From assembly GCF_900112335.1 (NCBI RefSeq), contig NZ_FOLG01000002.1:109163-173162 (forward strand): a DNA stretch of 64,000 bases, read 5' to 3'. The notes under the pieces are model-generated. The model was not told where the DNA came from and ran no database searches. It was given only the letters and a program-made list of their open reading frames with translations. Below, in pieces: positions 17,801-26,411 of the stretch. Within the stretch, counting starts at the first letter, position 1, and each line of letters begins with the position of its first letter. The DNA is from Tropicimonas isoalkanivorans. GTDB taxonomy: Bacteria; Pseudomonadota; Alphaproteobacteria; Rhodobacterales; Rhodobacteraceae. The position numbers and the translations under genes are program-made.

Positions 17801-18779
17801 TGACCAGGAAGGCGTTGGCACGGCTCACGCCGTTCACCGACCAACTGGCGGGCGTGGTCGACTTGGCCGAGACCTCGACGCCCGGCCGCACCTTGCAGGA
17901 GCCCGCGCGCAGGTCGTCGCCGAACCAGGCCACGACGAGGCTGACGCTCTCGACCGCAGGCGCCATCGCTTGCAGCCGGTCGAGCGCCTCCACCATGTCG
18001 GTGGAGTCGGCCAGCGCGTTCAGGTTCTCGGGCATCGTCGCGCCGCCATCGGTCTTGCGGATGGCCTGCGTGGCATATGTGAACTCGCCCGAGGCCGGGA
18101 TCATGGTGACGGCGCGGGTCAGCCCCTCGGCGATGTCGGGATCGGCGAGCGGCCGGAAGACTTCGAAGGACAGCTGCGGCAGGCGGTTGCCGTAGGTCGA
18201 AAGCGCCAGTTCCTCGAAGACGACATAGGCGGTGCCGCGATAGGCGGGCGTGTTGGCTGCGCCCATCTTCCCCGCAATGAACGGGTCCGCCGTCTGCGCC
18301 TCGTCGCCGGGATACCAGCGCCAGGTGACGCCGGAGAGGTCCATCGGCTTGCCGTCGGCCCAGATCCGGCCAATGCCGGTGATCGGGCCTTCACACAAGG
18401 CCACCGCGAAGCTGGCGTAGTACAGATACTCGGTGGTCTTGACCTTGCCGCCCCCGCCGCCCTTGCCGCCGCCCTGCGTCGTGGTCTTCGTCTCCTCGCG
18501 GAAATCGGTCGCCCAGATGATGTTGCCGCCCATCCGCATCCGGCCATAGAGCCGCGGGATCACCGCGCCCTCGGTGGCCGAGGTGATGCGCAGCGTGTCG
18601 AGCCGCGCGCCCTCGATGCGCTGGGTCGGCGCCAGCGACGAGATGATCCAGCTGTCGACGACCGAGCCGATGCTCGAGCCGATGAAGCCGCCGATGGTCG
18701 CGGCGCTCACGCCGAGGATCGCCCCGCCGATCGAACCGCCGATGGCGGCGCCGGCTGCACCGAGAACAAGCGTTGCCAT
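14814..18779 (-). CDS. Baseplate multidomain 'megatron' protein (GTA gp15-like host specificity/tail hub)
   Basis: 1321 residues, the largest gene of the window. A glycine/alanine-rich hydrophobic N-terminus (residues 1-50) precedes a region with glycoside-hydrolase/TIM-barrel character (EYFGHQPGDGSGDVFFHLDPLW), then phage tail hub domains. This is the organisation of RcGTA ORFG15 and its phage homologues, which form the tail tip and contact the host envelope. It lies in the conserved order DUF2460, DUF2163, NlpC/P60, megatron. Confidence 0.9.
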   Translation of the reverse strand: MATLVLGAAGAAIGGSIGGAILGVSAATIGGFIGSSIGSVVDSWIISSLAPTQRIEGARLDTLRITSATEGAVIPRLYGRMRMGGNIIWATDFREETKTTTQGGGKGGGGGKVKTTEYLYYASFAVALCEGPITGIGRIWADGKPMDLSGVTWRWYPGDEAQTADPFIAGKMGAANTPAYRGTAYVVFEELALSTYGNRLPQLSFEVFRPLADPDIAEGLTRAVTMIPASGEFTYATQAIRKTDGGATMPENLNALADSTDMVEALDRLQAMAPAVESVSLVVAWFGDDLRAGSCKVRPGVEVSAKSTTPASWSVNGVSRANAFLVSRDDQDRPVYGGTPSDFAVVQAIQEMKARGLRVTFYPFILMDVPPGNTLPNPYSDNAAETGQPAFPWRGRITCSPAAGYAGSVDKTATAASQVAALFGAATPASFSVAGQSVSWTGTPGDWGLRRMVLHYAHLCAAAGGVDAFLIGTEMPGLTTVRSGAATYPAVQGYRDLLADVRSILGAGTKIGYAADWSEYFGHQPGDGSGDVFFHLDPLWADPEIDFVGIDNYMPLSDWRDGFEHADAQAGWPAIYDRAYLQGNIAGGEGFDWFYASAADRVAQVRTPISDGAAGKPWVFRYKDLRAWWSNAHYDRPGGVESGTLTAWAPESKPIWFTELGCPAIDRGTNQPNVFFDPKSSESFTPHFSRGWRDDAIQRAYLEATYLWWGVPANNPVSSVYGGRMVHVPECAAWTWDARPYPFFPALTDVWTDGANWRLGHWLTGRLGAVSLAALVRHLCLRAGLPESRIDVTGLWGAVEGYAITALESPRASITTLSRHFGFDAVETEGGIRFVMRGRASVATLAPDDLVATREGDVLELTRGQETELPQALKWQVARADEDYDAALVEARRITVDTTRIASESFPMAVPPEEAERRCRRALMEAWVGRETAAFRLPPSRLAFDPADAIRLAHDGRLVDLRLVSIADAAARGIEAVRQDRATYDLPPGDPRAASLTRAVVFGAPDAVLMDLPQLTEDQPAHRPFVAAHALPWPGEMAVFRSPSTDGFELLTTFGSRARIGALVSDFYPGPTSRFDHGNALVVDLLTGTLESVTDLTLLGGANALAIESAPGTWEIVQAGAAELLAPGRYRLTRLLRGQRGTEGAMGNPAPAGALVVVLDASLASLPIAEADLGLPWNWRIGPASRPVSDETYVAQSFTPAGVGLRPFSGAHVEQPWRRPRTPGDLTIRWTRRSRALAADSWGGLEVPLGEELEAYEVEILDGATVKRVLSTATTSAVYTAADQTADWGAPLGPGDTLDSRIYQLSALVGRGAPKTLTLIL

Positions 18780-18788
18780 GTCGGGGTC

Positions 18789-19235
18789 TCAGCGTTGCGG
18801 GAAGAGGAAGGCGAAGGCGATGCGCCGCCGCCAGGCATTGGTGAGCGGTTCCTCGATCACGCCGAGCCGCTCATAGGCGTGGAGGAAGGTGGCAGGACCG
18901 GTGAGGATCCCGACATGCTTGGCGATGGCGCGGGGCCTCATGCAGAAGAGGACCAGCGCGCCGGGACCGGCCTCGGCAGGCGACACCTCGATCATCATGC
19001 GCCGCGCGCCTTCGGCCAGAACCTCGCGCGGGCCGGTCTCGCCCCAGTCGCGGCTGTAAGGCAGAATCGGGAACGGCTCCGGCCCCACCACGTCGCGCCA
19101 GACCCCCCGCGCGAGCCCGAGGCAATCGCAACCGACGCCGCGCAGGCTGGCCTGGTCGTGGTACGGCGTGCCGAGCCAGGAGCGTGCGACGGCGACGACA
19201 CGCGCGGGGTCGGCCGATGCGAGAGGTTGCGTCAC
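18789..19235 (-). CDS. NlpC/P60 family tail peptidase (GTA gp14-like)
   Basis: 148 residues. The NlpC/P60 catalytic Cys lies in CDCLGLARG and the His in KHVGIL. Family members cleave peptidoglycan peptides, and in GTA-type tails they are carried at the tip to help DNA cross the wall. The start overlaps the stop of the DUF2163 gene by 4 bases. Confidence 0.9.
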   Translation of the reverse strand: MTQPLASADPARVVAVARSWLGTPYHDQASLRGVGCDCLGLARGVWRDVVGPEPFPILPYSRDWGETGPREVLAEGARRMMIEVSPAEAGPGALVLFCMRPRAIAKHVGILTGPATFLHAYERLGVIEEPLTNAWRRRIAFAFLFPQR

Positions 19236-20116
19236 AGCACGCCTCCCTCGTGGCCGCCATCCTTGGTGGCGTAGCGCAGCACGGCATCCTGGCCGGGGAT
19301 GTGCGGGAACCCCCGGAAGTTGGCCGTGTTGGCGAACCTGGCGCCGCAGGTCTCGATCCGCTTATCGCAGCCCGCACGGATGGTGAAGGCATTGCCCTCG
19401 GAGATCTCGCGCACCGGCGCCTCGAGAAGGGTCAGCACGGCGATGCCGTCCGTCACATCATGGCCGAGAACCTCGGCCCGACGCCCCGCGTTGGAGCCAC
19501 TGGTCCATTCGATGGTCCCGAAGGTGAACCAGCCGGAGGCGAAGCCGCCGAGGCCCGAAGCGGTGAAGGCGCGGTCGCGTAGAAGGTCGATCACGACGCT
19601 CGTGCCCTTGAACGCCGGGTTCTCCAGATCGACGCCGCAGCGCGCATCGCCGAGCGCGGCATCGCAGGTCGCCTGGAACGTCCGCCCGATCGTCTGGCCA
19701 AGCACATGCGCGAGCGAGCGGACTTCGGCGACGAAGGCCAGCCGCCCGCGCCGGATCTGGCCGATGGCCCCGCGCCGCATCAGCACGCGCTGGTTCGTGT
19801 CGGCCCAGTTCACCCGCCAGACTTCGACCTCGGCGTTATCCCAGCGGCCGTCGAGGATGTCGGTCTCGGTAATCCGGTCCGAGGTCAGCACGCCCTCGGC
19901 GTCCTGCGCATCGACCGAGAGGTCCGAGCCGGAACGGACCTCGGAGGCCGTCAGCCCGCTCTCGGGCTCGAAATCCGTCCCCTCGAAGCTGAGCGTCCGA
20001 TCGTGGTCGGTGAAGCCGAAACTCGTGCCGTCGGCGCGCACGATCCGCCAGCACCAGGCGAGCGTCGTCGTTCCCTCGTCGAGATGGGCCTGCAGGTCGG
20101 GGTCGAGGGACTTCAT
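19232..20116 (-). CDS. DUF2163 family tail/baseplate protein (GTA gp13-like)
   Basis: 294 residues with the DUF2163 N-terminus (TLAWCWRI, FGFTDHDR) and C-terminal cysteines in CDKRIETCGARF typical of the family. In RcGTA the homologue is a baseplate hub component with Fe-S-like cysteine placement. It is coupled by a 4-base overlap to the DUF2460 gene upstream and the peptidase downstream. Confidence 0.88.
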   Translation of the reverse strand: MKSLDPDLQAHLDEGTTTLAWCWRIVRADGTSFGFTDHDRTLSFEGTDFEPESGLTASEVRSGSDLSVDAQDAEGVLTSDRITETDILDGRWDNAEVEVWRVNWADTNQRVLMRRGAIGQIRRGRLAFVAEVRSLAHVLGQTIGRTFQATCDAALGDARCGVDLENPAFKGTSVVIDLLRDRAFTASGLGGFASGWFTFGTIEWTSGSNAGRRAEVLGHDVTDGIAVLTLLEAPVREISEGNAFTIRAGCDKRIETCGARFANTANFRGFPHIPGQDAVLRYATKDGGHEGGVL

Positions 20117-20739
20117 CGGCGCAGTTCCAGAAGCGGGATGGAGGTGATCGAGCCGAGCCGCTCGAGGTCGAGCGTCACGTCGAGCGCGTCGGTGTCGAAA
20201 CGGACCGGCACGTCGAACTCGAAGCCCGCGGTGATGGCGGCGCCAGCGCCCGGCGCGGTGCTGAAGGTGACGACGCCGGTGGCGGTGTCGACCGACCAGC
20301 CGGAAGGCTGCTCGACCCCGCCGAGCGCGATGCGCGCGGTTCCGGTCACCGGCTTCGCGACGGCGCGCGTCCAGGATTGCGCACCCGAGGCGTAGCGCTT
20401 GACCAGCTGGAAGGCGGTCGTCGCGCCGTCGCCCGTGCCGATAGACTGATCGGTGGGCGACGGCGTGCCCGAAGGCAGGCAGGACTTGTGGTCACCCCAG
20501 TCCTTGAACCGGAAGCCATGCAGGCGGCCATTGCGCGCCTCGAAGAAGGCGACGACGGCGGCCAGATCGTCGGCGCGGCGGATGCCATAGGCGACATCGT
20601 AGCGGCGGCGCGAATTGGCCCAGCTGGCGTTGCGCTCCTCGTCGCCCGAGGCGAGCTCGACGATCTGCGTGCGCCGCTCCGGTCCGCCCCGCGCACCTCG
20701 GCTGATGTTGTCGGGAAACCGGACCTCGTGAAACGCCAT
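20113..20739 (-). CDS. DUF2460 family distal tail protein (GTA gp12-like)
   Basis: About 208 residues. The ATG at 20739 overlaps the tape measure stop (TGATG); a GTG one codon upstream is also possible. FPDNISRGARGGPERRT at the N-terminus and GRLHGFRFKDW are hallmarks of the TIGR02217/DUF2460 family, which forms the distal tail ring between tube and hub. Confidence 0.9.
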   Translation of the reverse strand: MAFHEVRFPDNISRGARGGPERRTQIVELASGDEERNASWANSRRRYDVAYGIRRADDLAAVVAFFEARNGRLHGFRFKDWGDHKSCLPSGTPSPTDQSIGTGDGATTAFQLVKRYASGAQSWTRAVAKPVTGTARIALGGVEQPSGWSVDTATGVVTFSTAPGAGAAITAGFEFDVPVRFDTDALDVTLDLERLGSITSIPLLELRR

Positions 20740-23156
20740 CACATGCCCCTCCGACCGAGCGACACGGCGCGGGCGATATCCGCGGCGACCTGCGTTCGCG
20801 ATTGCCGGAAGCTCTCGGCGTCGCGGGCCATGATGGTCACGTTGACCCCGCCGCCCGCGCCGTAGCTCTGTGCCTCCCGCCGCGACAGCACGCGTTCCCC
20901 GCGCTGCAGGATCGCGGGCACCTCGTCGTGACGAAGCCCGGCCATGCCGCCACCATGCATCCGCGGCGCGGCGGCGAAGGCCATGGCCGGGACCATCCGC
21001 GAGGGTCCAGCCGATCCGACCATCCCGCCCGCATGCAGGACGTTGGCGAAGATGCCGCCCGCCCCGGAGAAGACGCCGGAGAGCGCATTGGCGATCGGCC
21101 CGAGGATGAACCGCCGCGCCGCCAGTTGGGCGAGATCGGCCAGCAGCGACGTCACCAGATCGCGGAAGTCGAGCTTGCCGGTCTTCACGAACTGGCCCAC
21201 CGCGTTCTCGGCCGACTGGAAGGCGCCGACGAGGCTCTGGCCGATGTCGCCACCGATCTCGCGGGCCTTGCTGGCGTAGTCGGAGAGCGCGGCGGTGACC
21301 GCCCGCCAGCCGGTGACGGCCGCGTCGGTCGCGGGCTCCGCTACCGCAGCAGCAGCTCCGGCCGCCACACCTGCATCTGTTGCGGCGCGCCCGGCGTCGC
21401 CGAGGGACGTCTCCAGGCGCTCCGCCGCAGCGGTGGTCTCGGCCAGTGCGTCGGCGCCGTCCTCGTCGGTGCCGCGTACGGCATCACGCAGCGCCTGCCA
21501 GCTTTCGAGGGGCGCACGGGCCCCCTCCGCCAGGTCGCGCGCCGCGCCGCGGTAAAGGTTGGCGGACTCGAGCGCCCTGTTCGCCGCCTCGGTCAGACCG
21601 AGATCGGGCGCGGAGAGCGGATTGTCCTCGAAGGCCCGATCGAAGGCCGCCTGAGCTGCCGTGGTTGCGGCAGTCGCCGCTCCCTCGAAGCGGTTCTCGA
21701 TCTCGCCGAGGTCGAGGTCCGGAACCAGCGATATGCGCCGCTCCGACCCGAGCGCTTCGAGCCCCTGGTTGATGCCGCCGATAAAGCCGTTGATCCGCGA
21801 GACCACCCCGTTCAGCATCGCCTCGACGCCATCGACCAGGCTGTTGGCCGCCTGGAACGCGAGATCGCCGATGGCGGCGGGCAGCAGGCCCCAGATCGCC
21901 TTGATCGCCTCGTAGGCGCCTTCGAAGGTGTTCGCGGCCGTGTTGCCGAAGCCCACCACGCTCTCGATGGCGCTCTGCATGCCCGATGCGGCATCCGCCT
22001 TCAGGTCGAAGAACATCGCCGTGGCGGCCGCGCCCGCCGCCGCCGCGCCCATACTGATGCGTTCCCAGACCTCGACCGCGAGGTCCTTCAGGAGCGACAT
22101 CGCTTCTCCGAAACCGCCGGCGCCGGAGACGAGCCGGGTGAACTGGTAGACGAGCTCGCCCGCGCCGACGATCAGCGCGCCGATGCCGGTGCGGATCAGC
22201 GCCCCGCGCAGGACAACGAGCGCCGTGGCGAGGCCCCGGACCGAGAGCGCCGCAGCCGCCATGCCGGCGACCCAACGTCCCGCGAGGAACGCCGCGAAGG
22301 TGGCGGCATAGGTGGTCAGGCGGCCGATGTTGTCCAAGAGACCGCGGATCGCGATGCCGAGCGGCCCGGTGCGGCTGGCCACCGCCGCCATGGCATCGGC
22401 GACGGCTTCCAGCGCAGGTGCCGCTGCGACCGCCAACTGGTTCGAGAGCCCGCGCCAGACCAACCCGAGCCGCGAGATGGCGTCGTTCGTCCGCTCGATC
22501 TGGTCGGCGTCCTGCTCGGAGACGACAACCCCGAAGGCGAGGACGTCCTCTGTCGCCTGGCGCAGCGTCGCGGTGTCGATCCGGCTCATCGCGATGGAGC
22601 CTTCCTCGCCGAAGAGCTGGCCCGCGACCGCCGCGCGCTCGGCGGCAGGCACGAAGCTCTCGATCGCCGCGTTGATCGCGCCCACGCGCTGGTCCAGCGG
22701 CAAGGCGATCAGCTCATTTGCTGAAAGCCCCAGCCGGTCGAGCGCGTCGGCAGCAGGGCCGGTCCCGGCGGCCGCCTGACTGAGACGGCGCGTCAGATCC
22801 TTGGTGGCCTGCTCGATGCCGGACATGGAGACGCCCGCCAGATCGCCCGCGCGCTCCAGCGTCTGGATCGAGGCGACGGTGGTGCCGAGCGACTGCGCCA
22901 GCTTCGCCTGCGCATCGACCGTCTGCAGGCTGGACCGGATCATCGCCACGCCAGCAGCGGCTGCGGCGGCCACGGCAGCGGCAGCCGCGACCCGCACCCG
23001 CCGCGAGAAGGCCGCGAGCCGGGCGTTCGCGGCTTCCATCTCCCGGCTCAGCCGTCCGAAGCCGCGCGACCCGGCCTCGCCCACGCCTTCGAGTTCGGCG
23101 CGCACCTGCCGTCCGCCCACGGCCGCGAGGCGGACGCTGACCCTCTTCTCAGCCAT
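20739..23156 (-). CDS. Phage tail tape measure protein
   Basis: 805 residues. It shows the tape measure pattern: a charged N-terminal part, alanine-rich helical repeats, several long hydrophobic stretches (residues ~55-75 and ~265-345), and a glycine-rich C-terminus. It sets tail length and acts in DNA ejection. It lies directly after the tail chaperone genes, as in lambda-like tails, and its ATG overlaps the end of the frameshifted chaperone frame by 8 bases. Confidence 0.9.
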   Translation of the reverse strand: MAEKRVSVRLAAVGGRQVRAELEGVGEAGSRGFGRLSREMEAANARLAAFSRRVRVAAAAAVAAAAAAGVAMIRSSLQTVDAQAKLAQSLGTTVASIQTLERAGDLAGVSMSGIEQATKDLTRRLSQAAAGTGPAADALDRLGLSANELIALPLDQRVGAINAAIESFVPAAERAAVAGQLFGEEGSIAMSRIDTATLRQATEDVLAFGVVVSEQDADQIERTNDAISRLGLVWRGLSNQLAVAAAPALEAVADAMAAVASRTGPLGIAIRGLLDNIGRLTTYAATFAAFLAGRWVAGMAAAALSVRGLATALVVLRGALIRTGIGALIVGAGELVYQFTRLVSGAGGFGEAMSLLKDLAVEVWERISMGAAAAGAAATAMFFDLKADAASGMQSAIESVVGFGNTAANTFEGAYEAIKAIWGLLPAAIGDLAFQAANSLVDGVEAMLNGVVSRINGFIGGINQGLEALGSERRISLVPDLDLGEIENRFEGAATAATTAAQAAFDRAFEDNPLSAPDLGLTEAANRALESANLYRGAARDLAEGARAPLESWQALRDAVRGTDEDGADALAETTAAAERLETSLGDAGRAATDAGVAAGAAAAVAEPATDAAVTGWRAVTAALSDYASKAREIGGDIGQSLVGAFQSAENAVGQFVKTGKLDFRDLVTSLLADLAQLAARRFILGPIANALSGVFSGAGGIFANVLHAGGMVGSAGPSRMVPAMAFAAAPRMHGGGMAGLRHDEVPAILQRGERVLSRREAQSYGAGGGVNVTIMARDAESFRQSRTQVAADIARAVSLGRRGM

Positions 23157-23816
23157 GGGAATGATCCATCTTTTCGTTGAGCTTGGCCACCATCACCGCT
23201 TCGATGACGGGCAAGAGTTCACCCGCAGCAGCGGGCGGGACGCCGAGCGCAATTCCCAGAGCGAGGGCCGCGGACAGGTCCCAGCCGACCACCGCGCCGG
23301 GCAGCACGCGCAACTGACCGCCGAGGCGGCCGACGAGATCCCAGACCTGCCAGCCCTCATGGGTAAGCGGCCGGTTCAGGCGCGTCGGGCAGTCTTCGCA
23401 CGCTTGCGCGCAGGCTTCGCAGTAGCGCTCGCCCCCGCCGAAGGACCACTCGGCGAGAGCGCGGAGGCGTTTTTTTCCTGTTCCAGCAGCAGGCCTTTGG
23501 ACACGTAGGTCAATTGGAAGGCCTCGAAGATCGGCCAGACGTCGAGCAGCGCGTCGATGGCCTCGGGGGTGGGATCGATCGGGTTGCCGTCGGCATCGCC
23601 GATGCCCTCCCAGCCGAGCACAGCCCGTCGCGCCAGCGCCTTGGCGAAGGCGACGGCGCGCTCCTCGTCGGAAGCCTCCTCGGGCACCGCCTCGACGGCG
23701 GGGTCGCTGCGCGTCGCGACCATCAGGGCGGTCGTCAGCGGGCGCAGTTGCACCCGGACGCCGGGGGCGAGGTCATGCCAGCGCGGCGCGTTGGTCAGGT
23801 CGAGCGTCAGCATCAA
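23149..23816 (-). CDS. Tail assembly chaperone G and -1 frameshift product GT
   Basis: The zero-frame product (23376-23816, 146 residues) reads as a tail assembly chaperone (LTNAPRWHDL, ALLDVWPIFEAFQLTYVSK). At codons 114-116 (GAA AAA AAC) there is a classic A AAA AAC slippery heptamer. A -1 shift there opens a second frame that continues for about 107 codons (ALAEWSFGGGERYCEAC, then HEGWQVWDLVGRLGG) to a TGA at 23149-23151, overlapping the tape measure start. The downstream frame has no usable start of its own. This matches the G/GT arrangement of lambda and many siphophages. Confidence 0.8.
23469..23475 (-). other. Slippery heptamer A AAA AAC for programmed -1 frameshifting
   Basis: On the minus strand seven As are followed by C, in the correct phase within the chaperone gene (Asn116 codon is AAC). 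Shifting by -1 joins the two tail chaperone frames. GC-rich sequence just downstream could form a stimulatory structure. Confidence 0.8.
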
Positions 23817-24754
23817 TACGTCTCCACGTCATTCACGAGGGTGGCGGTGCACATCCGGCCGACGACGCTGTCGCGCGCGGCCTGCCAGTCGAATGTCGCC
23901 TGGACGCCCTGCGGCCCGGAAATCTCGATCCGTGGACGCGGCAGGTAGACGGCGTGCACGGTGAAGGAGAAGCTTTCGCCTGAAGGCAGGACGTAGGCGA
24001 ATTCCATCTCGCAGGCCTCGCCGTTGATCGCCTGCGTCACCAGCGTCTGGTCGGCGAAGCGCACCTCGATCCGGCCCGTCAGCGCGGCAATGGATGGATC
24101 CGCGCCATCGATGCGGCCGTCCGAGCGGATGGTCTCGATCCGGTCGAGGTTGTTGGCGTAGGTGATCTCGGCCGAGACCACATTGCCGAGGGCGGTGCCG
24201 TTCCGGGTGATCGCCCCGTTGAAATGGCCGAAGCGCTTCAACTCCAGTGCGGCGGGCGTTCCGGCACTGGTCGTGGTGCCGACCGTCTCGCCCTGCGCCA
24301 CCAGCCGCGCGGTCGCGGTGAGCAGGCCCGAGCGCTGCATCTGCCAGGTGATCTGGTCGAGCACGCAGCCCGAGTACATCGCATAGCGGGGCACCTCGGG
24401 CATGCCGGTCTCGATCGACATCGAGGGCAACGTCCAGGACCCCGACTGAAATTCGTGGCTGTACGGGGCCTCCGCGCCCGTGGTCGTGGGCGCGCCGAAG
24501 GCTGCCTTCAGCCAGAAGCCGAACGCCTCGGCGTCCAGCGGCACGACGACGTCGCCGTCGGCCGTCACGGCGTCCTTGATCGGCGCTAGCGGATCGCGGC
24601 CGTAGCCGAGAAGCTCCGAATTCAGCAGCGGCTGCTCCGCGCCGAGCGACGTGCTGGCGAAGGGCATGCGGGTGAAGCCGCTGACGGGCGGCGTTCCATA
24701 GGTCGTCTCGAACGCAAGCGCCATCAGCGCTCGCGCCCCTTGGGCTCGTGCCAT
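23813..24754 (-). CDS. Phage tail tube (major tail) protein
   Basis: 313 residues; 4-base overlap with the chaperone gene. The N-terminus (ALAFETTYGTPP, with FTRMPF after it) and the beta-rich remainder match Rhodobacterales phage tail tube proteins. It polymerises around the tape measure. A GGAGAC-type site precedes the ATG (CAGGAGACGAAC). Confidence 0.85.
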   Translation of the reverse strand: MARAQGARALMALAFETTYGTPPVSGFTRMPFASTSLGAEQPLLNSELLGYGRDPLAPIKDAVTADGDVVVPLDAEAFGFWLKAAFGAPTTTGAEAPYSHEFQSGSWTLPSMSIETGMPEVPRYAMYSGCVLDQITWQMQRSGLLTATARLVAQGETVGTTTSAGTPAALELKRFGHFNGAITRNGTALGNVVSAEITYANNLDRIETIRSDGRIDGADPSIAALTGRIEVRFADQTLVTQAINGEACEMEFAYVLPSGESFSFTVHAVYLPRPRIEISGPQGVQATFDWQAARDSVVGRMCTATLVNDVETY

Positions 24755-24778
24755 GTTCGTCTCCTGTGGTCGGTTGGG

Positions 24779-25195
24779 TCAGGCCAGCGGGTCGGCCGTG
24801 GAATAGTGCAGCACGACCGGGATAACGGCGGCCTTCAGACTCGCCGCGCCCTCGACCGGCAGATCGACCGGGCGCGGGGCTTCGGCCTCGACCCAGTCGC
24901 AGAACCCGCCCAGCGTCCGGTCGGCGGCGAGCGCTGCGCCGATGCTGGCGGTCAGCGTGTCAAAGGCGGCGTCGCGATCGGCACCCTGAACGACCGCCTC
25001 GATCTCGGCTCGGTGCTGGTAGTGATAGCGCAGCGGCGACAGCGTGACTTCGGGCGCACCTGGTTCGCCATCGCGCAGGATCATCAGGCCCTCGACCGGC
25101 ATGCGCTCGGGCAGCACGTCCCCGCGCAGAGCGGTGGCGGGCAGCGCCGAGAGCCGCGCGTGCAGCGCGACGAGGATGGTTTCGCGAGGTGTCAT
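24779..25195 (-). CDS. Tail terminator/minor tail protein-like
   Basis: 138 residues from the ATG at 25195 (TPRETILVALHARL). Homologues sit between the neck genes and the tail tube gene and are sometimes misannotated as acyl-CoA transferases. Its small size, position and fold pattern fit a tail terminator or tail completion protein. Its start now overlaps the merR stop (ATGA), because the mer operon has been inserted directly upstream; no clear ribosome binding site remains, so it may depend on coupling to merR. Confidence 0.65.
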   Translation of the reverse strand: MTPRETILVALHARLSALPATALRGDVLPERMPVEGLMILRDGEPGAPEVTLSPLRYHYQHRAEIEAVVQGADRDAAFDTLTASIGAALAADRTLGGFCDWVEAEAPRPVDLPVEGAASLKAAVIPVVLHYSTADPLA

Positions 25196-25617
25196 GGGTC
25201 GGCCGAGTTGGAAATCGCGTCGAGCACCGGACAATCGGGGACTTCGGCGCCCGAACACCTGGATGCAGTTGTAGCGAGGACGGATTCGATACGCCGAAGA
25301 TCCGCGATCCTCGCGCGGACATCGGCAAGGTGCCGCTCCGTCCGTTCCTTGACCTCGGCGCAGGTCGGCGCGGCGCCGTCGCCGAGCCCCATCAGCCCGC
25401 GGATGTCCTCCATCGAGAACCCGAGTTCGCGGGCGCGCAGGATGAAGCGGAGGCGTGTGGCGTGTGCGGCGGAATAGACCCGGTAGCCGGCGTCCGTGCG
25501 GGGCGGGTCGGGCAGCAGGCCGGTCTTCTCGTAATAGCGGATCGTCTCGATGTTGCAGCCGGTCGCCCGGGCCAGGTCGCCGCGTGTGAAGCCGCTCTCG
25601 CGCTCGTGATCGGTCAT
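25192..25617 (-). CDS. merR: MerR, mercury-responsive transcriptional regulator
   Basis: 141 residues from the ATG at 25617. N-terminal winged helix (ARATGCNIETIRYYEKTGLL), dimerisation helix, and Hg(II)-binding Cys86, Cys121 and Cys130 with the same spacing (35 and 9) as Cys82, Cys117 and Cys126 of Tn21/Tn501 MerR. It represses and, with mercury, activates the divergent merTPFA promoter. The stop overlaps the start of the phage tail gene, so the C-terminal end lies exactly at the operon insertion boundary. Confidence 0.95.
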   Translation of the reverse strand: MTDHERESGFTRGDLARATGCNIETIRYYEKTGLLPDPPRTDAGYRVYSAAHATRLRFILRARELGFSMEDIRGLMGLGDGAAPTCAEVKERTERHLADVRARIADLRRIESVLATTASRCSGAEVPDCPVLDAISNSADP

Positions 25618-25631
25618 GGGCAAGTTTCCTC

Positions 25632-25662
25632 TTGAGCCTGTAGTTGCTACAGACCCTACACC
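25632..25662 (+). promoter_or_regulatory. mer operator-promoter
   Basis: A -35-like TTGAGC and a -10-like TACACC are separated by 19 bases, the elongated spacer typical of MerR-controlled promoters. Between them lies a dyad, CTGTAG-TTG-CTACAG (25638-25652), the expected MerR binding site. Confidence 0.8.
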
Positions 25663-25693
25663 CATCGTCAATCACAGACGAGAGGTGCGCGAC

Positions 25694-26083
25694 ATGGCGC
25701 TGACAGACGACAGAACGGACAGCACGGGCGCGGATCGCCCCGCCCGAAAGGGCTGGCTCGCGGCGGGCGGTGTGGTGGGCGCCTTTCTCGCCTCGGCCTG
25801 CTGCATCGGGCCGCTGGTGCTTCTGACTCTCGGCATCTCGGGCGCCTGGATCGGCAACCTGACGGCTCTGGAGCCTTACAAGCCGATCTTCGCCGTGATC
25901 GCGCTCGGCTTCATCGCGGCGGGTTTCTGGCAGGTCTATTTCCGCAAGCCAACCGTCTGCGAACCCGGTTCCTACTGCGCAAGGCCAGCATCGGCGCGCA
26001 TCACCAAGTCGGCTCTCTGGGCCTCCCTGATCCTCGTTCTCGCAGCCCTCACCATCGACTGGTGGGCCCCGCTTCTCTACTGA
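25694..26083 (+). CDS. merT: MerT mercuric transport protein
   Basis: 129 residues from the ATG at 25694. Three transmembrane segments; the first contains the vicinal CC (SACCIGPL) and a cytoplasmic loop carries a second cysteine pair (CEPGSYC), both needed to pass Hg(II) inward. First gene of the mer structural operon, 18 bases before merP. Confidence 0.92.
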   Translation: MALTDDRTDSTGADRPARKGWLAAGGVVGAFLASACCIGPLVLLTLGISGAWIGNLTALEPYKPIFAVIALGFIAAGFWQVYFRKPTVCEPGSYCARPASARITKSALWASLILVLAALTIDWWAPLLY

Positions 26084-26101
26084 CCCCGAAAGGACATCCA
26101 C

Positions 26102-26407
26102 ATGAAGAAGATCCTTGCACTCGCCTTGTTCGGCCTGACCGCCGTTGTGCCGATCACCGCCATCCCTGTTGCCGCGCAGACCGTCGCCGCCGAGCAGACC
26201 GTCACCTTCGCGGTGGACAACATGACCTGCGCGCTCTGCCCAGTCACCGTGAAGCGTGCGATGGAGGGCGTCGCGGGCGTGCGCGCCGTCGAGATCGACT
26301 TCGATGCCCGCACCGCCACGGTGATCTTCGACACCGCCGCGACGAGCGCCGACGCCATCGCGACCGCGTCGGCCAATGCAGGCTACCCGGCGCGTGTCGC
26401 GGGCTGA
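26102..26407 (+). CDS. merP: MerP periplasmic mercury-binding protein
   Basis: 101 residues with a Sec signal peptide and one HMA domain carrying MTCALC, the Hg(II)-binding motif. It captures mercuric ion in the periplasm and hands it to MerT. AAAGGA precedes the start. Confidence 0.93.
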   Translation: MKKILALALFGLTAVVPITAIPVAAQTVAAEQTVTFAVDNMTCALCPVTVKRAMEGVAGVRAVEIDFDARTATVIFDTAATSADAIATASANAGYPARVAG

Positions 26408-26411
26408 CGAG

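Noticed and set aside
16719..19274. 851-codon plus-strand frame
   Set aside because: Lies opposite the megatron and peptidase genes, whose products are clearly recognisable.
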